Assembly (NCBI GenBank): GCA_910575725.1
Contig: CAJTFE010000013.1
Span: 1 to 64,000 of the forward strand
DNA length: 64,000 nt
Source of the DNA: Clostridia bacterium
GTDB taxonomy: Bacteria; Bacillota; Clostridia; Lachnospirales; Lachnospiraceae
Direction: 5' to 3'
Shown: piece after piece, positions 8,601-17,294 of the stretch
Position numbering within the stretch: the stretch's first letter is position 1
Layout: the number at the start of each line of letters is the position of its first letter
Made by a program: the position numbers and the translations under genes
Notes under the pieces: generated by a model
What the model was told of the DNA's origin: nothing
What the model saw: only the letters and a program-made list of their open reading frames with translations
The model's database searches: none

Positions 8601-9602
8601 ATGCCATTGAGAGCAGATACAATCACAAAGGATTATGTAAAAGATGCAGGCGTGTTTGCCGATATTTTTAATTACTATATTTACGGTGGGCGGCAGGTGA
8701 TCCTGCCGGAGCAGCTCACGGAGCGTGATTCCACGAAGATAGCGCTGCCATACGGTGCGGACGGCGCAGTGGTTCCCGTCCAGAAATTCCGTGATGTGCA
8801 GAAGCTGTATGCGGCAATGACGGATGGGAAGATGGAATATGTCCTTTACGGCGCGGAGAACCAGGCTGAAATCCATTATGCTATGCCTGTGAAGAACAAT
8901 CTCTATGATGCGCTGGAATACGCAGGGCAGGTAGAAGAGGCGGCAAAGTCGCACCGGAAAGAAATGAAGCGGAAAAAAGAGGAGGGGGAGGAGTCTGCTG
9001 AAGAAGGCGGGAAAACACCAAGTGCAGGTGAATTCTTAAGTGGCTTCTGGGTGGAGGACAGACTGATACCTTCCATCACGGTGACTATATTTTTCGGCTC
9101 GGAAGAGTGGGATGGGCCGTTAAGCCTGTTTGAGATGATGGATGTGTCAGATCCGGATGTGCTTGCCTGCATGGACAATTACCATGTGCGGTTGATCGCA
9201 CCGGCGCAGATGACGGACGAGGAGATTATGAAATTCCAGTCCAGCCTGCGGGAAGTTATGCTATTCATCAAATATTCGAAGGACAAGGAAAATCTAAGCA
9301 GGGTGCTGGTGACCAATGAAAAGCGTTTCCGGGAGTTGGAGCGCAGAGCGGCTGATGTGATTGAAACAATTACAAATTCGGGAATAAAATATGATGAAAG
9401 TGAAGAGGTGGTCGATGTGTGTCAGGCAATACGAGAAATTCGGATGGAAGAGCGGAAAATTGGTGAGCAGGACGGCGAATTGAAAAAGGCCAGAGAAGCG
9501 GCAGAAAACTTGCATGAAATGGGACTTGATACGGATAAGATAGCTCAGGTGGTTGGCTATGCTGTGGAGACGGTAAAAGGATGGCTTGGGATTGAATCAT
9601 AA
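8601..9602 (+). CDS. Rpn-type PD-(D/E)XK nuclease / putative transposase
   Basis: The 333-residue protein resembles the Rpn/YhgA-like family annotated as recombination-promoting nuclease or putative transposase, which is abundant in Lachnospiraceae. Features are an N-terminal ITKDYVKDAGVFADIFNYYIYGG segment, an IALPYG...YVLYGAENQAEIHYAMPVKNNLYDALEY region corresponding to the nuclease core, a Lys/Glu-rich insert (about 115-140), and a C-terminal helical part ending in a small KIAQVVGYAVETVKGWL helix-turn-helix-like motif. It would act as a DNA endonuclease. It has its own promoter and lies between two IS1182-type copies, suggesting it arrived or is maintained as accessory DNA. The catalytic residues are not classical and I do not assign them individually. 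Confidence 0.72.
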   Translation: MPLRADTITKDYVKDAGVFADIFNYYIYGGRQVILPEQLTERDSTKIALPYGADGAVVPVQKFRDVQKLYAAMTDGKMEYVLYGAENQAEIHYAMPVKNNLYDALEYAGQVEEAAKSHRKEMKRKKEEGEESAEEGGKTPSAGEFLSGFWVEDRLIPSITVTIFFGSEEWDGPLSLFEMMDVSDPDVLACMDNYHVRLIAPAQMTDEEIMKFQSSLREVMLFIKYSKDKENLSRVLVTNEKRFRELERRAADVIETITNSGIKYDESEEVVDVCQAIREIRMEERKIGEQDGELKKAREAAENLHEMGLDTDKIAQVVGYAVETVKGWLGIES

Positions 9603-9816
9603 TGCGAGGGTGTGTGCTGATATCCCTGAACAATATTTAACAGCGGCATAGGCGGCAATCTTGAATTGATGCCATAGGATTTTGGGTACTAACAGGCAAA
9701 GGTGTTGAAGAATGGATTAAAATCGAGGGCACTGAAAAAGTCTGATTCTTTGTTAAAAGAATTAGGCTTTTTCTATGAGAAATGGTACAATGGAAACGAA
9801 CGGAGGGGGATTGAAC

Positions 9817-10779
9817 ATGCTGAAAGATAATTCGCAGATGTGCCTATCACTATCACCATATCAGGGGCTTTATGATGCTATTATTCCTCAAAAGCATCTC
9901 CTAAGGAGGAACAAAGAAAATATAGATTTCAGTTTTGTAAATCCCATGCTGCGCAAACAGTATTGTGAACATTTCGGACGTCCTGCAAAAGAACCCGAAA
10001 TGATGTTCAAACTTATGTTTTTAAAAAAACTTTATTCTACCCATACCAATGCGTCTGTCCGCGCAAAACCGCCAACACAGATCCTGCGGGATTTGAGTAA
10101 ACAATTACGGAAGGAAATCTATAAAAACGCGTATGACTTATCGGAAAGCTTTCCGGAGAAGCTGTCCCTGGAAGCGGGCCTGGATGAGGAAATCGCTTAT
10201 ACGGAGGCTCTGCTTTCGGTCCTGAAGAAAGGGATTGCTGCCTGCGGGAATAAAAAGATACAGGACCTGGCGGAAAGGATACGGGGATTATTAGATACGG
10301 ATAAGATCCGGGAAATCAGGTCAAAAGATGACGAAGACGCCCGGTTTGGGCACAAGACCCCCATGAGTACATTTTATGGGTACAAAAACCATCTGGCAAT
10401 GACGGAGGAAAGGCTGATTGCAGGGATAAGCGTAACGTTAATAGCGAAAACAAATCCTGCGGTCGCGGCTGCTGCGGATAAGTGCCCGCTAAAAGGACAG
10501 TGTAAAGTAGGGAAGGGAAAAACCCACAGCTATAGTATTACTCAAGCAAGCGAAAAGAACCGGAGCAGGCTGGAATTTGAAGCAAGCGAAAAATTTCAGG
10601 AACGCCTGAAGATCCGGCACCGGATTGAAGAAAAGAATGGGGAATTAAAAGAAGCCCACGGATTAGGCAGAGCAGATTCAGTGGGATTGTTTGCTATGGA
10701 AGTGCAAATGCAAATGTATTTTACGGCATTCGCGGCAAATATTAAGAGAATAACGAAGTTGATTGCACTGGCCGGATGA
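9817..10779 (+). pseudogene. IS1182-family transposase with in-frame 73-codon deletion
   Basis: The frame is continuous, but LKKLY is joined directly to STHTNASVRAK. Alignment with copy 1 shows that 7360-7578 is absent, exactly 73 codons. The loss ends just before Ser-Thr-His, removing IIVD and with it the first catalytic Asp. The central region with the second Asp is absent as in copy 1. The product of about 320 residues keeps the N-terminal domain and the Glu region, so it may fold in part but should not catalyse transposition. Confidence 0.8.
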
Positions 10780-10838
10780 TAAAACGGCCTATGTTTTTTA
10801 GTGAATCATAATCTCTGACATTGTATTATAGAAGAAAG

Positions 10839-10868
10839 AAAAACTCCCGCTAAAAAATGGGAGTTTTT
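10839..10868 (+). terminator. Terminator hairpin at the right end of IS1182 copy 2
   Basis: Same stem as in copy 1: AAAAACTCCC (10839-10848) with GGGAGTTTTT (10859-10868). Confidence 0.7.
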
Positions 10869-10996
10869 CAGTGCCCTCGAAAATCAAGGGTTTCTGCCGC
10901 TTCCCATAAACACTTGTGAGAAGTTATACGACGATTTCCGTCTATAAAATCAATAAAAAATTTAAATTTCGTCACTTTTCACAATCGTCAAATGTT

Positions 10997-11013
10997 GGGA
11001 GTGAACAGTAACG
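10997..11013 (+). repeat. Recurring intergenic motif, copy 2
   Basis: GGGAGTGAACAGTAACG lies 38 bp upstream of the -35 box of the J-like/TPR gene. It shares the TGAACAGTAACG core with 1259-1270. Confidence 0.6.
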
Positions 11014-11050
11014 AAGATAAAAACGCAATGCGTATTTTTGCTCCATGTTC

Positions 11051-11079
11051 TTCACATTTTTGGACTTTTGTGATATACT
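11051..11079 (+). promoter_or_regulatory. Promoter for the J-like/TPR gene
   Basis: TTCACA (11051-11056), a 17-bp spacer and TATACT (11074-11079). Transcription would begin near 11086. This rules out the upstream in-frame ATG at 11045 and supports the start at 11120. Confidence 0.65.
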
Positions 11080-11119
11080 TGAAAATAGTGTGGACAAATG
11101 TGCGAAAGGGATGATATCA

Positions 11120-14100
11120 ATGGACGAAACCATTAGCTTTTCCATTTTGGAAATTGAAAAGACAAAGGAGAAACAGGCTATACAGGATGCCTACCGCAGG
11201 CTGCTGGTGAAGGTGAATCCGGAGGATGATCCGGAAGGGTTTAAGCGGCTTCGGGAGGCTTATGAGGCGGCGAATGCTTATGCGGATCGCCCGGAGGAGC
11301 TGAAAAAGGCGCCGGAGACGCCGGTGGAGCTTTGGATTGAACGGGTGAGGGAGATTTATTTTTCGCTCTCGAAGCGTCTGGATGTGTCCCTCTGGGAGGG
11401 GCTTCTTAAGGATGATATCTGTCTGGAGCTGGATACGAGTGTGGAGATCCGGGATGCCCTTCTTGATTTTCTGGCGGATAATTACCGGATTAAGACGGAT
11501 ATCTGGAAGATGATTGATAAGACCTTTAATCTCCAGGAGGAGAGGGCGGAGCTTCTGGAAAAGTTTCATCCGAATTTTATAGATTTTGTTATGCATCAGT
11601 GTCAGAGTGACGACGATTTTCCCTATGAGGCGTTTCAGGGGGCGGATGACGGGGATTACGATACCTTCCTGTACCATTATTATGAGCTTTGCAGGAAGAA
11701 TGACAGCGGGGATGTGGAAGGAGCCGGCGGAATTCTGGATACCTTGAAGCATCTGCCGGTTTCCCATCCCTATCTGATGCTGGAGGAGGCAAGGCTGGAA
11801 CGGAACAGACAGGAGCTTTCCAAAGCTTCCGGATGGATTCACGGCCTTCTGGCTTTGATGGAGGACGATATGCGCAGTCTTGCCTACGGAGGCGAGATTT
11901 TCTGGGAAAATGGGGAAAAGGAAGAGGCAAAGGACTGTTTTGAGAAGATTTTGAAGGACTGTCCGACCCATTATATGGCGAATAAATACCTGGCAAAGCA
12001 TTACCAGGAGCAGGGGGATCCCGTCAAGGCCAAGGAATACTGTGTGGAGGCTCTTCGCGTCAGCTCCCAGGAGGAAGCGCTTTTGGAGACTATGCGCGAC
12101 ATTAACCAGAGCCTTATGAAGCTTTATGAGGAGCGGCTTGAGAAGGAGGAGATTTCTGACGATGATGTGATGGAGCTTGGCTGGTGTTATCTTCAGAATG
12201 ATCTTTTTGGAAAGGGTGTGGCTCTGCTGGAGGGCCGTACCATGGGAGACAGCAAAAAGGCGGAATACTACAGCCTTCTCTCCAAATGCTATCTGATGGA
12301 ACAGCAGTACCAGAAGGCGGTGGATGCGGCAAGGGCCTGTATTCCCTGTATCCAGACAGAAGCAGAGGCCAGGGAGGCAGAGGCTGAGGAAGAGGAAAAG
12401 GGCAAGCAGCTGGACCGGATTCCCGGCCGGATTGCCGGAGCCTGTGAGATTATTGCCAAAGCCCTTCACACCCTTGCGAAGGAAGGGGAGCTTTCCAAGG
12501 AAGAACAGGCTTCCTGTTATGAGCAGGCATTGGAGGCGATCGATGAGGCCTTGAAGCAGGAGCCGGATTCCAGGAATTACCGGATTGAGCAGGCGCAGAT
12601 TTTTATGGATCAGGAGGAATATCAGAAGGCTGTGGATGTGTGCGATCAGATGATAGAGACGGATCGCAATGATTTCTATGCCTATGTCCTGCGTCAGAAA
12701 TGCTGCTACGAGATGCACAACGGCCAGGGGGTTGTGGACAACTTTTACAGCGCCAAGGATATTTATAATGGTTATCCTCAGATTTATGAGCTGGCTGCGG
12801 ACGTATTTATCCGCTACGGCCAGTATGACGATGCCAGGGGAATCTTAAAGCAGGCGGAGGAAGCGGAGGTCGGAAGCCCTAAGCTGGATCTGATTCATCT
12901 GACCATTGGCAGGGAGACGGCGGAGAAGGATGAGGAATTCAAGGCGGCCTATGAGGAAGCGAAAAAGCTGGAGGAGAAGTTTAAGGAGTACCGGGAAAGC
13001 GTAACGGATGAGCAGATGGCGGAGCTGTACTATGAGATTGCCCGGTGCTGCCGGGGGCTTGACCGCCAGAGGGATGCCTTAAAGTACATAGAAAAGGCCT
13101 GCAGCCTGCATCAGGATAAACTGTATCTCTGGATTCGCGCCAATACCTTAGCAGATCTCAAGGAGCACGATCGCGCCATGGCGGACTATCAGCTCTGCGA
13201 GAAGGAGTATGGGGAAAATGAGCTGGTCTATGAAAATATGGCCCGCTGCTACGCAAGCATGGGCAAGCGGAGCCAGGCTCTGGAATATTACAAAAAGGTT
13301 TTAAAGGTCAATGAGGAAAATCCCAGGGCCAACAGCCGGATTGTGGACATTTATACAGATATTTTAAAGGATACGGGAGATTTAAAGTATTTTAAGGAGG
13401 CGGTTCCCTTTGCCACGCGGCAGCTGGAGCTGGATCCATGTGCCTACTATTATATTGAGAGGGGCCTTTTGTACCTGGAGGCGGGAGAGTGGGATCTGGC
13501 GGAGGCTGATTTCATAAAGGCAGCAGAGCTGGAGCCGGACAATACCTATGCCTACAACAACCAGGGATGTATCTATAAGTACACGGAGCAGTACGAGAAA
13601 GCCGTTGAACTCTTCAAAAAGTCCATTGAGGTGATGGAGGAGAGTGAGACAATCATTGCTTACAGCAACCTGGGCGGCACCTATGAGCGCATGTGTGATT
13701 TTACAAGGGCGCTGGAATGGTATCAGAAGGGAAGCCGGGAGTTTCCCCAGAACCGCGCCATCCGGAAGGATATTATCCGGGTGTTGAAGAAGATGCAGCT
13801 TCTGGATAAGGCCATGGAGGAGATCAAAAGCTTCTATGGGGAGGATACGATCGCCTATTACCTGGAGACGGGTGAGATTTACGTGCAGATGAAGCGCTTT
13901 GCCAAGGCGATTTCTTTGTACCAGACGGCCAGGAAGAAGGCGGAAAATGATGCGGATGCTTCTGATGCATGGTATCATATTGGGGATGTGTACCTGTATT
14001 ATAAGAAAAACCCCAAAAAGGCGCTGGAATGCTATCTGAAGGCTCTGGATCTGAAGAATAAGAACGCTTACGGCTATGACCGCTGCTGCCGCAGTATTAT

Positions 14101-14503
14101 GGAGTGTTACTATGAGCTGGGAACCCCGGATAAGGGCGCTCCTTATCAGAAGCTTGCGCTGGAATCTATCGGCAGACGCTTCGGACATATTGACAAATAC
14201 TTAAATGATTTCTATTATAGAAGAAGCCGTCTTTACAATATAGGCGCCATGTACTATTACTTGGGTGATCTGGAGATGGCAAGGAAGTATTTCGGACAGA
14301 TAGAGAAGGCTGCCAAATGCCGCCACTGCAATTTCCAGGAATGCGAGGACTACTGGGAGGCCATGGGATTTCTCTACGAGGAGGACGGAAAGCTTGCAGA
14401 AGCCCTGAACTGCTATGAGAAGGCCTGCAGAGAGTCTGTGCGCAATGACTTGAGCATTGCGAAGGTGGAGCTGCTGACGAAAAAGCTTAAAAAGCAGCGT
14501 TAA
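11120..14503 (+). CDS. J-domain-like protein with a long TPR array
   Basis: The N-terminal 60 residues resemble a J domain: helix II IQDAYRRLLVKV, then NPEDDPEGFKRLREAYEAANAYA. The hallmark His-Pro-Asp is replaced by Asn-Pro-Glu-Asp. The rest of the 1127 residues is dominated by tetratricopeptide repeats, for example LLSKCYLMEQQYQKAVDAAR and AYNNQGCIYKYTEQYEKAVELFKKSIE. The start at 11120 has AAGGG 9 bases upstream and lies downstream of the promoter. An HscC-like Hsp70 gene follows after 62 bp, so the protein is probably its co-chaperone. It is far longer than the DjlB/DjlC partners of E. coli HscC. Cytoplasmic, with no signal peptide. Function beyond this is inference. Confidence 0.75.
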   Translation: MDETISFSILEIEKTKEKQAIQDAYRRLLVKVNPEDDPEGFKRLREAYEAANAYADRPEELKKAPETPVELWIERVREIYFSLSKRLDVSLWEGLLKDDICLELDTSVEIRDALLDFLADNYRIKTDIWKMIDKTFNLQEERAELLEKFHPNFIDFVMHQCQSDDDFPYEAFQGADDGDYDTFLYHYYELCRKNDSGDVEGAGGILDTLKHLPVSHPYLMLEEARLERNRQELSKASGWIHGLLALMEDDMRSLAYGGEIFWENGEKEEAKDCFEKILKDCPTHYMANKYLAKHYQEQGDPVKAKEYCVEALRVSSQEEALLETMRDINQSLMKLYEERLEKEEISDDDVMELGWCYLQNDLFGKGVALLEGRTMGDSKKAEYYSLLSKCYLMEQQYQKAVDAARACIPCIQTEAEAREAEAEEEEKGKQLDRIPGRIAGACEIIAKALHTLAKEGELSKEEQASCYEQALEAIDEALKQEPDSRNYRIEQAQIFMDQEEYQKAVDVCDQMIETDRNDFYAYVLRQKCCYEMHNGQGVVDNFYSAKDIYNGYPQIYELAADVFIRYGQYDDARGILKQAEEAEVGSPKLDLIHLTIGRETAEKDEEFKAAYEEAKKLEEKFKEYRESVTDEQMAELYYEIARCCRGLDRQRDALKYIEKACSLHQDKLYLWIRANTLADLKEHDRAMADYQLCEKEYGENELVYENMARCYASMGKRSQALEYYKKVLKVNEENPRANSRIVDIYTDILKDTGDLKYFKEAVPFATRQLELDPCAYYYIERGLLYLEAGEWDLAEADFIKAAELEPDNTYAYNNQGCIYKYTEQYEKAVELFKKSIEVMEESETIIAYSNLGGTYERMCDFTRALEWYQKGSREFPQNRAIRKDIIRVLKKMQLLDKAMEEIKSFYGEDTIAYYLETGEIYVQMKRFAKAISLYQTARKKAENDADASDAWYHIGDVYLYYKKNPKKALECYLKALDLKNKNAYGYDRCCRSIMECYYELGTPDKGAPYQKLALESIGRRFGHIDKYLNDFYYRRSRLYNIGAMYYYLGDLEMARKYFGQIEKAAKCRHCNFQECEDYWEAMGFLYEEDGKLAEALNCYEKACRESVRNDLSIAKVELLTKKLKKQR

Positions 14504-14565
14504 ACTTTGGGAGGGTATTTGTCCGCAGGAATAAAGACATATATATAAGACTAGAGGAATATAGG

Positions 14566-16257
14566 ATGATTATTGGAATTGATTTAGGAACAACAAACAG
14601 TCTGGCCGCTTATTTTACGGAAGACGGGCCGAAGATTATCCCCAACCGTCTGGGAAAGAATCTGACTCCTTCCATTGTAAGCGTGGACGAGAATGACCAG
14701 ATCTACGTGGGCGAGACGGCCCGTGAGCGAGGGCTTTTGTATCCGGGCACCACGGCCCAGGTGTTTAAGAGGAGCATGGGAAGCACCAAGAAGTTTGATC
14801 TGGGACACAAGCAGTTTACGGCGGAGGAGCTGTCCTCCTTTGTGCTGCGTTCTCTGAAGGAGGATGCGGAAGCTTATCTGAAGGAGGAGGTGACGGAGGC
14901 GGTTATCAGCGTTCCGGCTTATTTTGACGATAAGCGGCGGAAGGCTACGAAGCGTGCCGGGGAGCTGGCAGGCTTAAAGGTGGAGCGTATTATCAGCGAG
15001 CCTACGGCGGCTGCCATTGCTTATGGTCTTTATGAAAAGACCAAGAACACCAAGTTTCTGGTGTTTGACCTGGGCGGCGGCACCTTTGACGTGTCCATTC
15101 TGGAACTGTTCCAGAATATCCTGGAGGTCCGGGCCGTGGCCGGGGACAATTACCTGGGCGGCGAGGATTTTACGGATGTGCTGGAGAAAATGTTTCTCCA
15201 GAAAAAGAAGATTGAGCTGGATGCCCTGGACGCCAAGACAAGGGGGAATCTGCACAAAGCGGCGGAGGAATGCAAGCTGGGCTTTGCAGACAGCGCAAAG
15301 TCAAAGTTTACCTGTACGATAGACGGAAAAACAGAGGAGCTGGAAATCACCCAGAAAGAGTATGAGGAGCAGTGCGAGCCCCTTTTGGACAAGATCCGCA
15401 AGCCCGTTCAGAGAAGTCTGGCGGATGCCCATATCAAGCTGTCGGATATCAATGTGGTGGTACTGGTGGGCGGCGCAACCAGACTCCAGGTAGTAAAGAA
15501 TTTTATTATTAAGCTGTTCCGGAAGTTTCCGGATACCTCTGTCCATCCCGACGAGGCGGTTGCTCTGGGCGCAGCCATTCAGGCGGCGATGAAGGAGCGG
15601 AATCAGGCGGTGAAGGAAGTGATTCTCACGGACGTGTGTTCCTTTACCCTGGGCACAGAGGTGACGGTAAACCGCGGAAACGGCCGCTATGAGTCTGGCC
15701 ATTACTGTCCCATTATTGAGCGGAATACCGTGATTCCGGCCAGCCGGACGGAGCGGTTCTATACCCTTCACGATGATCAGAGCAAGATTACCATTAACAT
15801 TCTCCAGGGGGAGAGCCGGTTTGCGGCCAATAACCTGCTTCTTGGGGAGCTGACGGTGAATGTTCCTAAGAACCGGGCCGGAGAGGAATCCGTGGATGTG
15901 ACGTACACGTATGATATCAACTCCATTCTGGAGGTGGAAGTGAAGGTACTTTCTACCGGAGAGGTACGCAAGCAGATCATCAAGAGCCAGGAAAATGAGA
16001 TGACGGACGAGGAGATTCAGGAGCGCATGGAGGAATTGTCCTATCTGAAGATTCATCCCCGTGACCAGGAGGAGAATAAGCTTCTGCTTCTGCGCTGTGA
16101 GCGGCTCTATGAGGAAAGTATGGGGGATACCAGGCGGATTGTTGATATGGAGATCCGGAAGTTTGAGGAGGCGCTGAACACCCGTGACCGGGGCAGGATT
16201 GAGGAGGCACGGGAGGAGCTTAAACAGGCGCTTAAAGAGATCGAGGAAGATTTTTAA
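14566..16257 (+). CDS. hscC: HscC-type Hsp70 chaperone
   Basis: An ATP-dependent chaperone of the Hsp70 superfamily. Diagnostic motifs are GIDLGTTNS (about 4-12), the second phosphate loop FDLGGGTFDVS (about 167-177) and the adenosine motif VLVGGATRLQ (about 299-308). A substrate-binding beta domain (ITINILQGESRFAANN) and a short helical lid follow. At 563 residues it is shorter than DnaK (about 610-640) and matches HscC; the sequence PTAAAIAYGLYEKTKNTKFLVFDLGG and the IIERNT.IP.SR block are also HscC-like. The upstream gene encodes a J-like protein, giving an apparent dedicated pair separate from DnaK-DnaJ-GrpE. The classic C-terminal EEVD/acidic tail is absent. Confidence 0.88.
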   Translation: MIIGIDLGTTNSLAAYFTEDGPKIIPNRLGKNLTPSIVSVDENDQIYVGETARERGLLYPGTTAQVFKRSMGSTKKFDLGHKQFTAEELSSFVLRSLKEDAEAYLKEEVTEAVISVPAYFDDKRRKATKRAGELAGLKVERIISEPTAAAIAYGLYEKTKNTKFLVFDLGGGTFDVSILELFQNILEVRAVAGDNYLGGEDFTDVLEKMFLQKKKIELDALDAKTRGNLHKAAEECKLGFADSAKSKFTCTIDGKTEELEITQKEYEEQCEPLLDKIRKPVQRSLADAHIKLSDINVVVLVGGATRLQVVKNFIIKLFRKFPDTSVHPDEAVALGAAIQAAMKERNQAVKEVILTDVCSFTLGTEVTVNRGNGRYESGHYCPIIERNTVIPASRTERFYTLHDDQSKITINILQGESRFAANNLLLGELTVNVPKNRAGEESVDVTYTYDINSILEVEVKVLSTGEVRKQIIKSQENEMTDEEIQERMEELSYLKIHPRDQEENKLLLLRCERLYEESMGDTRRIVDMEIRKFEEALNTRDRGRIEEAREELKQALKEIEEDF

Positions 16258-16299
16258 AACAGCTATAGCGGAACTGGAAAACAGCTATAGCGGAACTGT
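16256..16299 (+). repeat. 22-bp tandem repeat containing GGAACTG (site B)
   Basis: Two adjacent 22-bp units (16256-16277 and 16278-16299), each reading AAAACAGCTATAGCGGAACT followed by GG or GT, differ only in the last base. The first unit overlaps the hscC stop codon. The second leads into the ribosome binding site of ybaK. The GCGGAACTGG end links it to the leader family. Confidence 0.75.
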
Positions 16300-16317
16300 A
16301 ATGGAGGAATTCTGGAG

Positions 16318-16800
16318 ATGTCGATAGAGATTGTGCGCAAATATTTTTCTGATTTCGGAATGGAGGAACGCATTCTGGAATTTCCGGTGTCCAGCGCAAC
16401 GGTTGAGCTTGCGGCGCAGGCTGTGGGCTGCATTCCGGCCCGGATTGCAAAAACCCTGTCCTTTAAGGTGGATGAGGAAGCGATTCTTATTGTTGCGGCG
16501 GGAGACGCCAAGATTGATAACCGGAAATACAAGGATAAGTTCGGGAAGAAGGCCGTTATGCTGTCCCAGGAGGAAGTGGCGGAGAAAATCGGCCATGCCG
16601 TTGGCGGCGTCTGCCCCTTTGGGATTCCGGATACAGTGAGCGTTTATCTGGATGAGTCCATGAAGCGGTTTGAGACTGTATTTCCAGCGGCGGGAAGCTC
16701 CAACAGCGCCATTGAGCTTACGTTGGAGGAGCTTATGCAGTACTCCCATGCAAAGGAATGGATTGACGTGTGCAAGGGCTGGCAGGAGCAGGAGGTATGA
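16318..16800 (+). CDS. YbaK/EbsC-type aminoacyl-tRNA deacylase
   Basis: The 160-residue protein matches the YbaK/ProX editing-domain family, which hydrolyses mischarged aminoacyl-tRNA (often Cys-tRNAPro) in trans. Family features include the N-terminal SSATVELAAQAVG segment, the invariant Lys in ARIAKTLSFKVD, VAAGDAKIDNRKYKDKFG, and the VGGVCPFGIP loop that shapes the active site. The start has GGAGG upstream. The stop overlaps the next start codon (ATGA at 16797-16800), so translation is coupled. The substrate amino acid cannot be told. Confidence 0.88.
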   Translation: MSIEIVRKYFSDFGMEERILEFPVSSATVELAAQAVGCIPARIAKTLSFKVDEEAILIVAAGDAKIDNRKYKDKFGKKAVMLSQEEVAEKIGHAVGGVCPFGIPDTVSVYLDESMKRFETVFPAAGSSNSAIELTLEELMQYSHAKEWIDVCKGWQEQEV

Positions 16801-17255
16801 GCCGGTATTTTCCCTTGTTTGTGAATTTGGAAGGAAAAAAGATCTTAGTCTACGGGGCCGGAACCATTGGGTCCCGTAGAATTTTATCTCTTTTGGAATT
16901 TGGCTGCCAGCTTACGGTGACTGCGCCGAGAGTTTCGCCAAAGGTGGCGAAGCTGGCGGAGGAAGGAAGGCTTTTCTGGAAGGACGACGTCTATCATCCG
17001 GGAGAGATTGGCGAAGATGTCTGCCTGGTTCTGGCGGCAGCGAGTGATAAAGAGGTGAATGCGCAGATCGCCGCAGAATGCCGGGAAAAGCAGATTCCGG
17101 TGAATGTAAGCAGCGACAAAAGCCTTTGTGACTTCTATTTTCCGGGGCTGGCGGTTAAGGATGAGCTGGTGGCAGGAGTGACCGCAGGCGGCGGGGATCA
17201 CAGGAGAGCCCGAAGGGCTTCTGAGGCGGTTCGGGAATTGCTCGAAAAGCTGTAG
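16797..17255 (+). CDS. Precorrin-2 dehydrogenase / sirohydrochlorin ferrochelatase-type protein
   Basis: It corresponds to the N-terminal CysG/Met8p-like domain, which oxidises precorrin-2 to sirohydrochlorin with NAD+ and may insert Fe2+. The NAD-binding Rossmann motif is ILVYGAGTIGSRRILSLL, and the family blocks VLAAASDKEVN, PVNVSSDKSLCDFYFP and VTAGGGDHRRAR follow. The start at 16797 has AGGAG 8 bases upstream and overlaps the ybaK stop. At 152 residues it has the single-domain length seen in Clostridia. hemB and hemL lie 20 kb downstream; no other siroheme genes are adjacent. Confidence 0.85.
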   Translation: MSRYFPLFVNLEGKKILVYGAGTIGSRRILSLLEFGCQLTVTAPRVSPKVAKLAEEGRLFWKDDVYHPGEIGEDVCLVLAAASDKEVNAQIAAECREKQIPVNVSSDKSLCDFYFPGLAVKDELVAGVTAGGGDHRRARRASEAVRELLEKL

Positions 17256-17294
17256 AGTAGAGAATGGACGATAGCAAAGAGAGGAGGTAGAAAT

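Larger units (their letters stand above)
9723..10880 (+). mobile_element. Defective IS1182-type insertion sequence, copy 2
   Basis: The 1158-bp element has the same 17-bp inverted repeats as copy 1 (9723-9739 and 10864-10880) and the same orientation. Relative to copy 1 it lacks 219 bp and keeps one base that copy 1 lost, which accounts for the 218-bp length difference. Outside these changes the two are nearly identical, with only a handful of substitutions. Confidence 0.88.

Noticed and set aside
11117-12718. 533-codon minus-strand open frame opposite the TPR gene
   Set aside because: Low-complexity Leu/Ile/His product, no ribosome binding site, complementary to clear TPR coding sequence.
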